NCBI GenBank assembly: GCA_002633005.1
Contig: NMRA01001121.1
Location: 1-41,597 of the forward strand
DNA length: 41,597 nt
From: Phoronis australis
Taxonomy: Eukaryota > Phoronida > Phoronidae
Reading direction: 5' to 3'
Below are positions 31,886 through 41,597 of this stretch, in pieces. The notes beneath the pieces were generated by a model that ran no database searches, was not told the DNA's origin, and saw only the letters and a program-made list of their open reading frames with translations. The number at the start of each line of letters is the position of its first letter. The first letter of the stretch is position 1. A program made the position numbers and the translations under genes.

Positions 31886-32026
31886 CGTTCAGTAACGCTA
31901 GGACCTCGCTAAAAAGCAAGACTTCTCGAGAATACGTGAGATTTCGCCGTGTATTTTGAAAAAGAACACGTGACTTTGACTAGGTTTTAGCTAGGTCCTA
32001 GCGTAGGTCCTAGCGTCTACTGAACG
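31886..32026. mobile_element. Small inverted-repeat element (MITE-like)
   Basis: CGTTCAGTAACGCTAGGACC (31886-31905) is inverted as GGTCCTAGCGTCTACTGAACG (32006-32026), with a second partial copy of TAGGTCCTAGCG just inside. It is about 140 bp with no coding capacity. The duplication is not obvious. Confidence 0.65.
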
Positions 32027-32040
32027 CACGCCTGGTTCCC

Positions 32041-32082
32041 GGGCCTCACAAGCTGACGTCACGGATGGCTTGTGAAGGCCCA
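32041..32082. promoter_or_regulatory. Hairpin with a perfect CRE (TGACGTCA) in the loop
   Basis: GGGCCTCACAAGC and GCTTGTGAAGGCCC pair with one bulged base. The loop contains the palindromic CREB/ATF site TGACGTCA at 32054-32061. No gene starts nearby, so any function is speculative. Confidence 0.45.
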
Positions 32083-32467
32083 GGCACAGGGCACTAGAAC
32101 GATGGATTTCATTGGCTGTTAGCTGGCAATTTTTAACCAGGAAGTTGACGTGCGCATGTTTATATCCGGTAATAAGTTATGAGGTCGCTAGGTGTCGCAA
32201 GAGTAAAAAGTTATTTTTGGGTTGCGTTTGCGGTCGATGTCTCTGGTGAAGTAGCTGTTTATATTGTTACATTATCAACAAACTGAGCTGAAATTCACGT
32301 AATTATCGATTCCCTATTATGTAAATAAACCTGAATTGACAATGGCTTCACCCTTTTCACTTGGCATTTTTCAGTTTCATTATTTGAAAGCTTTCTATGA
32401 ATTGTTTAGGTCTCTTACACCATAGATATTATTATATTATCTATACTCTATAGTCTATGCTTACACA

Positions 32468-32630
32468 GCAGGGGCGGGGATCCAGGATTTTGAGTTGGGG
32501 GAGGGGGGGCAGGGGCAGAGTATTTTGCTCGTCAGATATTCGCACCCCCAAACTTCCAAATGGAATCTGGGAGAACTTTAGACTGGGCCATGGCCCCCTT
32601 GCCCCCCCCCCCAAATCTGTACATTGTTAC
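32468..32630. repeat. Dispersed repeat, family of 37183-37335
   Basis: CAGGGGCGGGGATCCAGGAT, then TTTTGAGTTGGGGG, CAGAGTATTTTG, ACCCCCAAACTTCCAAATGG and GGCATGGCC-like blocks are shared with the element at 37183-37335. It is probably a truncated hAT-type MITE. Confidence 0.55.
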
Positions 32631-32849
32631 AGAAGACACAGCTGGAGCCCAATTTCCACCACTTTGTGCAATCGTGGACTACTCAGTGTTCACTCCCTGG
32701 ATCACCACAATTTCGACCCTCCAGGTAGCAACAATTCTCGAGCTACAACCCTCCCCTCGTTGCCATAAAATTTTCTTCCCATTTCCCTCTTTGAGGTGGG
32801 ATCCTGCACAACTTGAGGGTCCTAAGCAATTCAAATCACCTTGGTGAAT

Positions 32850-35800
32850 TTAACGTGCGTTGACTTTCAAACTTAGTGGAGAATAATTGGCCATGATGAC
32901 CAAAGTTCTAGCATGCACTGAAAACAATTGCTTCCAAGGGCATCCAGAACACCTTGGGTGTTTTCGGCTCAAATTTCACCTAATAGGCGAACGCACTGTG
33001 CAAGTGTGCAGAGTTCAGTTAGCATACTATTCTCAAGACTGAAAATCACGTGACTTCCCATATTTTGGATAAATTTAATCTCTGAGAGGATAGTTGAGGC
33101 TACGAAAGTAACCGAAGTGTTTCGAAGAAAAATCTGTAAATAGGAAAATAGCCGAGGTGCTCTAGATGTTCCGAGGATAAATTTCGTAGCTACAAAAATA
33201 CCCGAGAGATGTCCCAAATGGGCCCTAAGCTTTAATTTTATGCATAATCTGGTACTAGAAGAATCTCCACCCACTTAGACAGTGGCTAAAAAAATTAGGT
33301 ATTTGATCTGAGGTTTGGAGTTCAATGAAAATGTAGCCTAATGTTACAAATGCACGATCTTTTTATAAGGGTAATGCTAACAACTGAATTCTTTCGTAGT
33401 AATTCTTAGACAGCTGTCTTTCACTCATTAAGCTTGAAGAAGCCGGCTCAGAGATTCCTATTGTCAAAAAAGAGTCTGGTGCCCAACGTTTTAAAAATAC
33501 AGGTATCGTAGTAAAACCCTTTCTGCAGTAGGAAAAGGTACCATTTGCAGTGTTTTTAACTTCCAGAGTGAAACCCGTTGTATTCATAGGAAAAAGTTTT
33601 CTTTGGTAGGGATTTTTTCAAGCACCATTTTAAAGAGAAATTGTTTGGAAGAAATCTCCCAGCTGAGTGTCATGTTCTGTATAAACCTGTGGGAGTACCC
33701 CCTTGGAATGGTTTAAGGAGAGTACCCTGAAAGCCCAAGGATGGTGGAATGAACCCTATCCACATAAGTAACTATGTGGGTTGAACATCTTGGAAAGTAC
33801 AAGCACAATTGTTGATTTCAGAATGCGCTTATCAGCTGGTGTCTGCTGGCTTCAATATTTCCTTCGAATTAAACTCCTTTAAAGGTGCTATGAATGCACT
33901 GTATGTGATAAAGAATAAATTTTGATCCGAACAACTTACCACTAGATACAGGAATTGAAAAGACTAAAAGAGGAAAATTTTCCAGATGATGTATCGTTTC
34001 ACAAATAGGCTTGTGTGATAGAAATATTTTTCGTGTTGTAAAATTTAATTAATAAAAATAAAAGTCTTTGCATGAATGAAGTAAAAGTAATGATAAAAAA
34101 GAGGCTTGAAATCAAACAAGAGGAAACAAAAACAAAAAAATATGAAATCCTCTTAAAAGAGAAAATTCGAAGCCATGTTTCTATCCCTGTCTCAACTTGT
34201 TCCTTAGAGGACTTGGAAGAACTCAAACTTTGTTATTGCTCAAAGCAATGGTTATTGCACCAGGTCTTAAGCAATAACAAACTATCGTTCAATGGAAGCC
34301 AATATGCCACATGTAATCTCAGTAAGGATTAGTACGAGATCAAGAGTCTAACCACGAGCACACACGTGAAGCCTGACACCAGACACTAGTATCCAAATCC
34401 AACTGTTGGATATGCCAATCTCCATGCGACCAATTTTGATTAGATTTGTACTACTTTTTAGGCCAAAAACAACATTGTTGGTAGTGAGACCAATCTTATA
34501 TTGTTACATGACGGTTCTAAAAAAAGGTTGGGTTAATAGCAGCTTAAAAATGGTACACTTTGTGGACAAGTAACTTAAAATGGATTATTTTAGTACAGAT
34601 GCTTTCTTATTCTCCACATTGTATTTAAATGCTTTTTGGGTTAAACAGGTTCTAGCTCAGTCTTGATGGATTGATTTAAAACCCTGAACAGGGATTATTA
34701 GATCATGTTTTGGGAATACACATCTAGAGTGGATGCTTTCAATCCAAATTGAACTCGAAATTATTTTTATCACTCCCAGTCCACTTCCTTGCAAGTTCAA
34801 CAGTCGTTGAGTCGGGGTCCAGGAGAGAGAGGACACTTGCATAGATTGCATATGACCAAATGTGCCCCTCTGACCAGTGACTCAGGCATTACAAAAGTCA
34901 GCATGAAAGGGCGAATTTTCAAATAAATTACACTCAAAGATATTTACTTTTTGGTTTGAACTGTATAAAATGATCCATTTTTCCACCAAAACCACTGAAG
35001 GTTTCATATACAACTGAGGCTTGTTGTGTTAAAAAGAATACAGCCTAGAGAGATTCTTGCTGAAATTCAATTCCCTGTAAATAATAACTTTGCGTAATTA
35101 TTTTATCAGAAAAGTTGACTCTTTCATTGAGGCTCTCACCAAAATGGGTCAGTTTTAATGACTGTGCCAACTCACAAAAGGGTGAGGTTTTATCTTGCTG
35201 ATTATAGAAAAGAGTGGGTATAATCATAATTTCACAGCAACAAACAACCTCCGAAATAATTGAATACTCCGTATGACTGTACGATTGCAATCAAAGGCAT
35301 GCACTGCTGAATGGCACCGCCAAAAGCGATAAAATCAGTCATTATAACACTATTGCTAGACTGATTAATGTTTGCGTGTTTAGGACCATTGACTGTATTT
35401 TTATGCTCCTAACTTCTGTTAGAAGTGACATGTGTGCCAGTGACAGTGTATTATATCCTTATCTGACCCACCAGTTCAACCTTCACAGCATTCACGGGAA
35501 CTTATATAACACACATGAACATGTTAACATACGAGAGGGTGTGCTCTAAAAAGATCGAGACTCAGCAAGTCCTTTCCCGCTATTCGGTGATAGTACGCGA
35601 CTGTTGTTGTGGGTGGCCTAATGGTAATGGCAGGTAATGCCTATTTCTTCCACAAATTATTTCGTAAAAAATCACATTACTTCAGAATCCAGCATAGTAT
35701 ACTGGACAATTATCATAAAATGTTTCGTATACGTTACTGGTGATGTATTCCTTGACTCTTTAGCTTTGAAATGCAGGAGTTCGATCAAAACACAGATAGA

Positions 35801-36340
35801 TTTAAACAGCTGTAAATCCACCGACATTCTTTCACTGGAAGTCGCCATGTTGGTGAACTAGTTTGACCTATTATACAACTGACCAATGGAATGCCTTGTT
35901 TCTTGAAATCGGAACAGCCAATGATATTCTAAGAATGCGGATGGAAAAATGCCCTGTAGCAGACCCCAACCAACCTCGAGGGTCTTTGCAGGAGACTATT
36001 ACTGCATGGTGGATATACACTACGAAAACAATAACATCATTTGTGATTCTCCATTTTGTTTAGTGTGAAAAGTCGTCAGATGCTGCGGCTGGTTTTCCTG
36101 TGATAAAAACGTCAAGGCGACTGTGATTTTGTGTAGTGGTGGTGTCAGCTTAGTACTTGAGTACACTGTGGCTCTTTTCATTTACCCGCGGGACATTAGA
36201 GATATAACACACGTTTGAACAAGAAAGACGTATGTTGGCGACTTTGACACACAAGGGTCAGGTTCAAAGGTCACACCATCTTCTTGGAGCTAAGAATCGT
36301 CATAGTATAGTGGCAGATCTACGTTTTCAGTTAGGGTGTT
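32850..36340. other. 3.5-kb stretch without recognised genes
   Basis: AT-rich sequence with scattered short ORFs, none with a recognisable domain or supporting splice sites. No repeat structure stood out. Confidence 0.5.
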
Positions 36341-36344
36341 TAGG

Positions 36345-36535
36345 ATTCGCACAAATCCGAGGCGTGTAGCGCCGAGGGGAGGGAAGGTTGGAAGGGGGTT
36401 TGCCCCCTCCCGTGCAAGATTTTTTGGTTTTTAGTGGCTGATTTCGTTTTTCTGGCGACTTTTTTAAAAAATTTTATTTTTGATATTGTCCCGAGAGGGG
36501 TATGAACCCCCTGAACCCCCCTGTAGATCACAAAG
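36345..36535. repeat. Dispersed repeat with GGGGGTTTGCCCCC hairpin
   Basis: Contains GAGGCGTGTAGCGCCGAGGG, a GGGGGTTTGCCCCC hairpin and GTATGAACCCCCTGAACCCC, a composition typical of short interspersed elements in invertebrate genomes. The boundaries and family are uncertain. Confidence 0.35.
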
Positions 36536-36726
36536 TAAATGAACAAAATCACGAACAAGTGGTATCTGACACGACTTAGGTACTTGAGTATTTTTGGCAA
36601 GTGGTGTCGCCCGAAAATTTGGATACCTATCCATTTACAGAGTAGGTTTGGGCAAAAAATGACCAATTAAAGAGTGATTTTGAGTAAATATGAGAAAAGG
36701 CACTATTTTAGATACTACTTCTACTG

Positions 36727-36732
<6 letters not shown>

Positions 36733-36789
<57 letters not shown>
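36733..36789. repeat. (CTG)19 triplet repeat
   Basis: Nineteen uninterrupted CTG units, then one ATG-containing interruption and further CTG. The - strand reads as poly-Ala in one frame, but no gene supports translation. Confidence 0.97.
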
Positions 36790-37182
36790 ATGCTGCTGCT
36801 ACTAAATGCATTATGGTTCCCCAAAATTTTAAATTCATCTTCCCATAATAGACAGCGAGTGGTGTTTCAAAAGAATCTTAAAGGGGTAAGTTCCACTTTA
36901 ACGATATTCTGATAAACGTCTTGACAACTGTGAATGCAGTCGTTGACCAACTTTTTTTAAACGAGGACGATGAGACTTAAACATTTGTTTAGACGTGGCG
37001 CCAACTTCAAAAATTTATTGTTTCTGACCTGTGGGCTAGCAAGTTTGTGAAATAACGACACCCTTCCGTAAACTGGTTCCCAGGTCTCACACTGGTTAGC
37101 GTCTAGAGGGTCTGTGCAGGTAAAAATCTTTTTATGTTTGCCACGGAAGACTGGATTCAAGCTAACCTTTTACTTGCGACTT

Positions 37183-37335
37183 CAGGGTTGATCCAGGATT
37201 AGAGTTGGGGGGCAGGGAAGAGTATTAGCCAGGATTTTGCGGGTCAGACATTCACACCCCCGAACTGTGAAATGGAATCTGGAAGTTTTTTGGGGGGCAT
37301 GGCCCCTTTGCCCCCCGCCCTTAAATACGTCACTG
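37183..37335. mobile_element. Short hAT-like MITE candidate
   Basis: It starts CAGGGTTGATCCAGGATTAG and ends CCTTAAATACGTCACTG, so both termini fit the CAG(G/T)G start and complement of hAT ends. G-rich and C-rich internal segments match the repeat at 32468. A clear 8-bp duplication was not seen (only GACT flanks). Confidence 0.5.
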
Positions 37336-37502
37336 GACTAACACTTGAACATGAGGAAACCCACCGTGTTCTCAATTTTGTGTCTTTTTGAAAACATTCC
37401 TTATAATTTCAAATACTCACTGGGTAATGTTCCACGAGTACATGTAGTTCCGGGACCGCAATACGGAACACAATATCACATGGCTGTATTGATCTTGAAT
37501 TA

Positions 37503-38788
37503 TTACTCTGCGCATGCAAGCGCAGAGTACTGTTGTTCCTGGGTTTTCTTCAATTTTATTCTTCTTATTACTCTGCTCGTGTAAGCGCAAAGTAATGTTG
37601 TCCCTGGGTTTTCTTCAATTTTATTCTTATTCTTTGAGGCTTAATAACACCAAAATGGGTGCAGTTATGTTCTTTAAATTATGTATGTGATTTTTGGCAG
37701 TACATAAAATTTGATTCGTTATATAATCATATTCCATATTGCACCTGAAGAGGTCATTTAGTGCAAAGGTCATGTAATTTTTAAAATGCTTCTCCTTTTT
37801 CATTTTTAAAGCTATTTTTTCAAATTCGGTGCACAGGTATAAGTCAATAAAGCGATTTAAAAAATTACATTTCTAAGTAATCGGGTCATCCAATCAGGTG
37901 AAATAGGTCAAAGGTCATTAGGTGCAAACTAAAATTTTGAGCTAGACACTTCAAATTGACAAGTGTGATTGGCACAGGTAATTCAATTTGGAATCCAAAG
38001 TTTCAGGTCATTTAGTGCAAACATGGGGTCATTAGGTGCATTTTTCTTCTGAAAATTTGACCTTTTCAATCAGCAAGTATTCTGATGTGTCAACCGGTAG
38101 ACAACTGTGATTCTCAGCGTAAAACACATTCTCCATGGGCTTTGCAATAATTCTCCTAAAGATGCTTAAAATGCACCGGATAAGGTCAATTAGTTCAAAG
38201 GTCATGTAACGTTCAAAATGTTATATCTCTTACGTTTTTCAAGGAATTCTTTTCAATTTCAGTACACTGTTGTAAGTCAACATGGCAATTGAATACCCTA
38301 CTTTACTTCGCAATAGGCCTAACTAATCAGAAAAAATAGGTCAAATGTCATTGAGTGCAAACTATAATTTTGAGTTAGAGACTTCAGAATTACGTATCTG
38401 TTTACTAAGTGCGATTGAGCATGAATTCTAAATTTTCAGGTCATTTGGTGCACCCATGGGGTCATTAGGTGCATTTTTCTTCTGAAAGTTTGACCACTTC
38501 ATTCATCTTGTGTTCTGAAGCGCTTAAAGTAAAACATCTGTGATTATTAGCATTAACCACACTTTTAATCGAGTTAACAATTACTCCCTCACCGGGGCTC
38601 CTAATGCACCAGAAGCGGTCAATTAGTGGAAAGGTCATCAAAAAATTAATATGTAATTTCTCCTACAATTTTAAAGAATTCCTTTTCATATTGGTAAACG
38701 GGTTGTAGTCAGTAACTTCCCATAATAATTCTAGTAATACGCACGCGCAGAGTCCGTTATTGCCACGCCGTGACAATAATCTTTCTAG
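37503..38788 (+). mobile_element. Helentron/Helitron2-like non-autonomous element, copy 1
   Basis: The 5' end has ACTCTGCGC...GCGCAGAGT (37504 on), duplicated once at 37570. Near the 3' end CACGCGCAGAGT (38742-38753) is the inverse of the consensus 5' motif. It is followed by the hairpin TTATTGCCACG-C-CGTGACAATAA (38757-38779), TCTTT and CTAG (38785-38788), then T. No protein is encoded. The body contains 430-bp subunits with AGGTCA-rich sequence. Confidence 0.65.
37905..37917 (+). promoter_or_regulatory. Perfect DR1 (AGGTCA-A-AGGTCA)
   Basis: Nuclear-receptor direct repeat with 1-bp spacing (RXR/PPAR/HNF4-type consensus) in Helentron-like copy 1. Sequence match only. Confidence 0.55.
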
Positions 38789-38974
38789 TTACTCTGCGCG
38801 TGTAAGCGCAGAGTACTGTTGTTCCTGGGTTTTCTTCAATTTTATTCTTATTACTCTGCGCGTGTAAGCGCAGAGTACTGTTGTTACTGGGTTTTCTTCA
38901 ATTTTATTCTTCTTATTACTCTGCACGTGTAAGCGCAGAGTACTGTTGTTCCTGGTTTTTCTTCAATTTTATTC

Positions 38975-39030
38975 TTATTCTTATTCTTATTCTTCTTATT
39001 CTTATTCTTATTCTTCTTATTCTTCTTCCG
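38975..39030. repeat. TTCTTA/TTATTC microsatellite
   Basis: Runs of TTATTC and TTCTTC units inside element copy 2. A shorter version lies at 40193-40228. The - strand frame of Lys/Asn repeats is an artefact of this tract. Confidence 0.9.
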
Positions 39031-39306
39031 ACCAACTTTGAGGCTTAATAACTCCAAATTGGGTGCAGGTACGGTCTTTAAATTCAGCATATGACTTTTG
39101 ACTGTATATAAATTTTGATTGGTTATATAATCATATTCCATATTGCACCGGAAGGGGTCATTTGGTGCAAAGGTCATATAATTTTCAAAATGCTACTCCT
39201 TCAGTTTTAAAGCTATCTTTTTCAAATTCGGTGCACAGCTAAAGGTCAACATGACAATTTGAAAAGTTAGTTTTCTAAGTAATCGGGTCATCCAATCAGG
39301 TGAAAC

Positions 39307-39319
39307 AGGTCAAAGGTCA
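39307..39319 (+). promoter_or_regulatory. Perfect DR1 (AGGTCA-A-AGGTCA)
   Basis: Second perfect DR1, at the homologous place in copy 2. Confidence 0.55.
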
Positions 39320-40509
39320 TGAGGTGAAAACTAAAATTTTGAGCTAGACACTTCAAATTGACAGGTCTGATTGCCACAGGTAAATCAAATCGGAATCCAA
39401 AGTTTCAGGTCATGTAGTGCAAACATGGGGTCATTAGGTGCATTTTTCTTCTGAAAATTTGACCTTTTCAATCAGCAAGTATTCTGATGTGTCAACCGTT
39501 AGACAACTGTGATTCTCAACGTTAAACATATTTTCCATGGGCTTTGCAATAATTCTCCTAAAGGTGCTTAAAATGCACCGGATAATGTCAATTAGTGCAA
39601 AGGTCATGTAACGTTCAAAATGTTATATGTCTTACGTTTTCCAAGGAATTCTTTTCAATTTCAGCCCACGGGTGTCTGTCAACATGCCAATTGAATACCC
39701 TACTTTACTTTGCAATAGGCCTAACCAAACAGAAAAAATAGGTGAAAGGTCATTGAGTGCAAACTAAAATTTTGAGTTAGAGACTTCAAAATTACATATC
39801 TGTTTACTAAGTACGATTGAGTTTGAATTCTAAAATTTGAGGTCATTTGGTGCACCCATGGAGTCATTAGGTGCATTTTTCTTCTGAAAGTTTGACCACT
39901 TCATTCATCTTGTATTCTGAAGTGCTTAAAGTAAAACATCTGTGATTCTTAGCATTAACCACACTTTAAATTGGTTTTACAATTATTCCTCATCGGCGTT
40001 TATAATGCACGGAAGAGGTCAGTTAGTGGAAAGGTCATCAAAATATTAGCATGTAATTTCTCCTACAATTTTAAAGAATTCCTTTTCGTATTGTTAAACG
40101 GGTTGCTGTCAGTAACTTCCCATAACAATTCCTTCCTTTAATACGCACGCGCAGAGTCCATTATTGTCACGCCGTGACAATAATCTTTCTAGTTCTTATT
40201 CTTATTCTTCTTATTCTTATTCTTCTTCCGACCAACTTTGAGGCTTAATAACTCCAAATTGGGTGCAGGTACGGTCTTTAAATTCAGCATATGACTTTTG
40301 ACAGTAAATAAATTTTGATTGGTTTGATAATCATATTCCACATTGCACCGGAAAAGGTCGTTTGGTGCAAAGGTCATATAATTTTCAAAATGCTACTCCT
40401 CCTTCAGTTTTAAAGCTATCTTTTTCAAATTCGGTGCACAGGTATAAGTCAACATGACAATTTAAAAAATTACTTTTCTAAGTAATCGGGTTATCCAATC
40501 AGGTGAAAC

Positions 40510-40522
40510 AGGTCAAAGGTCA
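40510..40522 (+). promoter_or_regulatory. Perfect DR1 (AGGTCA-A-AGGTCA)
   Basis: Third perfect DR1, in copy 3. Confidence 0.55.
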
Positions 40523-40942
40523 TTAGGTGCAAACTAAAATTTTGAGCTAGGCACTTGAAATTGACAGGTCTGATTGCCACATGTGAATCAAATCGAAATC
40601 CAAAGTTTCAGGTCATTTAGTGCAAACATGGGGTCATTAGGTGCATTTTTCTTCCGAAAATTTGACCTTTTCAATCAGCAAGTATTCTGATGTGTCAACC
40701 GTTAGACAACTGTGATTTTCAGCGTTAAACACATTTTCCATGGGCTTTGCAATAAATCTCCCAAAGATGCTTAAAATGCACCGGATAAGGTCAATTAGTG
40801 CAAAGGTCATGTAACGTTCAAAATGTTATATCTCTTTCGTTTTTCAAGGAATTCTTTTCAATTTCAGCACACAGGTATAAGTCAACATGACAATTTAAAA
40901 AGTTACTTTTCTAAGCAATTGGGTCATCCAATCAGGTTAAAC

Positions 40943-40955
40943 AGGTCAAAGGTCA
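40943..40955 (+). promoter_or_regulatory. Perfect DR1 (AGGTCA-A-AGGTCA)
   Basis: Fourth perfect DR1, in the extra subunit of copy 3. Confidence 0.55.
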
Positions 40956-41375
40956 TTAGGTGCAAACTAAAATTTTGAGCTAGGCACTTCAAATTCACAG
41001 TTCTGATTGGCACAGATAATTCAATTTGGAATCCAAAGTTTCAGGTCATTTAGTGCAAACATGGGGTTATTAGGTGCATTTTTCTTCTGAAAATTTGACC
41101 TTTTCATTCTCCAAGTACACTGATGTGTCAACCGTTAGACAACTGTGATTCTCAGCATTGAACACATTGTTCATGGGCTTTGCAATAATTCTCCTAAAGA
41201 CGCTTATAATGCACCAGGTAGGGTCAATTAGTGCAAAGGTCAGTTAACGTTCAAAATGTTATATCTCTTTCGTTTTTCAAGGAATTCTTTTCAATTTCAG
41301 CACAGTAGTGTATGTCACCATGCCAATTGAACAACCTACTTAACTACGCAATAGGCCTAACCAATCAGAAAAAAT

Positions 41376-41388
41376 AGGTCAAAGGTCA
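41376..41388 (+). promoter_or_regulatory. Perfect DR1 (AGGTCA-A-AGGTCA)
   Basis: Fifth perfect DR1, in the last subunit visible. Confidence 0.55.
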
Positions 41389-41597
41389 TTGAGTGCAAAA
41401 TTAAAATTTTGAGCTAGAGACTTCAAAATTACATATCTGTTTATTAAACGCGATTGAGTTTGAATTCTAAATTTTTGGGTCATTTGGTGCATCCATGGGG
41501 TCATTAGGTGCATTTTTCTTCTGAAAGTTTGACCAATTCATTCATGTTGTATTCTTAAGTGCTTAGAGAAAAACATCTGTGATTCTTAGCATTAACT

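Larger units (their letters stand above)
38789..40192 (+). mobile_element. Helentron/Helitron2-like non-autonomous element, copy 2
   Basis: It starts immediately after the CTAG of copy 1. It has three tandem 5' units of 62-65 bp, each beginning ACTCTGCGCGTGTAAGCGCA (38791, 38853, 38918; the third has one change), then a TTCTTA-rich microsatellite, then a body about 1.1 kb long. Its 3' end has the perfect subterminal inverse CACGCGCAGAGT (40146-40157), a perfect hairpin TTATTGTCACG-C-CGTGACAATAA (40161-40183), TCTTT and CTAG (40189-40192). It is non-coding. Confidence 0.7.
40193..41597 (+). mobile_element. Helentron-like element, copy 3 (5' truncated, runs off the window)
   Basis: It begins with TTCTTATTCTTATTC directly after the CTAG of copy 2, without the ACTCTGCGC 5' units. 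It then repeats the body (GACCAACTTTGAGGCTTAAT at about 40229; equivalent at about 39029). It contains an additional 430-bp subunit, and its 3' end is beyond the window. Confidence 0.65.

Noticed and set aside
35613-35640. TGGCCTAATGGTAATGGCA, which resembles a tRNA A box
   Set aside because: No B box or cloverleaf at a suitable distance; the nearest GTTCGA-like motif is about 150 bp away.
36635-36838. - strand ORF with a long poly-Ala run
   Set aside because: Produced by the (CTG)19 tract; no homology or splice context.
38884-40377. Two similar - strand ORFs with Lys/Asn runs (97 and 62 codons)
   Set aside because: They lie in repeated element bodies and the Lys/Asn runs are the TTCTTA microsatellite; no gene evidence.

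Overview
This window is animal genomic DNA: spliced genes with GT-AG introns, AT-rich sequence, many short transposons and minisatellites, and no prokaryotic features. A metazoan-type ANKLE1 gene, a Roc-COR gene of invertebrate type, THAP/Kolobok relics, hAT elements and Helentron-like repeats suggest a marine invertebrate, perhaps an invertebrate deuterostome (cephalochordate, hemichordate or echinoderm). The species cannot be fixed from the sequence. No tRNA, rRNA or CRISPR was seen.

Layout. (1) 217-3538, + strand: the last three coding exons of an ANKLE1-like GIY-YIG nuclease, with intact reading phases and a stop codon. A 45-bp, ten-copy minisatellite starts immediately after the stop. 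(2) 6720-20581, - strand: a large gene whose exons, taken together, encode leucine-rich repeats, a Roc GTPase, COR, a Cys-rich motif and then a trypsin-like serine peptidase. The His, Asp and Ser of the triad lie on three separate exons and all splice phases agree. A 26-base deficit in one LRR unit (near 18790-18815) breaks the frame. (3) 7463-13849, - strand, inside the 7.1-kb intron between the Asp and Ser exons: a hAT transposon whose transposase gene is fused at its N-terminus to a complete OTU cysteine-protease domain carried by upstream exons. It has a PIP-box-like motif between the OTU and the TTF zinc finger, and a 1-nt frameshift near its C-terminus.

(4) 20600-24770: no recognised gene, one unassigned 148-codon ORF and several strong hairpins. 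(5) 24774-28583: two related 26-bp minisatellite tracts separated by a TTAA-flanked element with a THAP relic, followed by a second TTAA-flanked, THAP-encoding foldback element. Both are consistent with the Kolobok superfamily. (6) 28584-37490: mostly without recognisable genes, but with foldback/MITE-like repeats, a CRE-containing hairpin and a pure (CTG)19 tract. (7) 37503-41597: tandem non-autonomous elements with Helentron/Helitron2-like ends (subterminal inverted repeats, a 3' hairpin followed by CTAG). Their bodies carry repeated AGGTCA half-sites and five perfect DR1 sites.

The two host genes are convergent (ANKLE1 rightward, LRR-Roc-COR-peptidase leftward), with about 3 kb between their stops. 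The most notable biology is the LRR-Roc-COR-peptidase architecture, which resembles a sensor, switch and effector, and the OTU-hAT fusion nested inside its peptidase-coding region.
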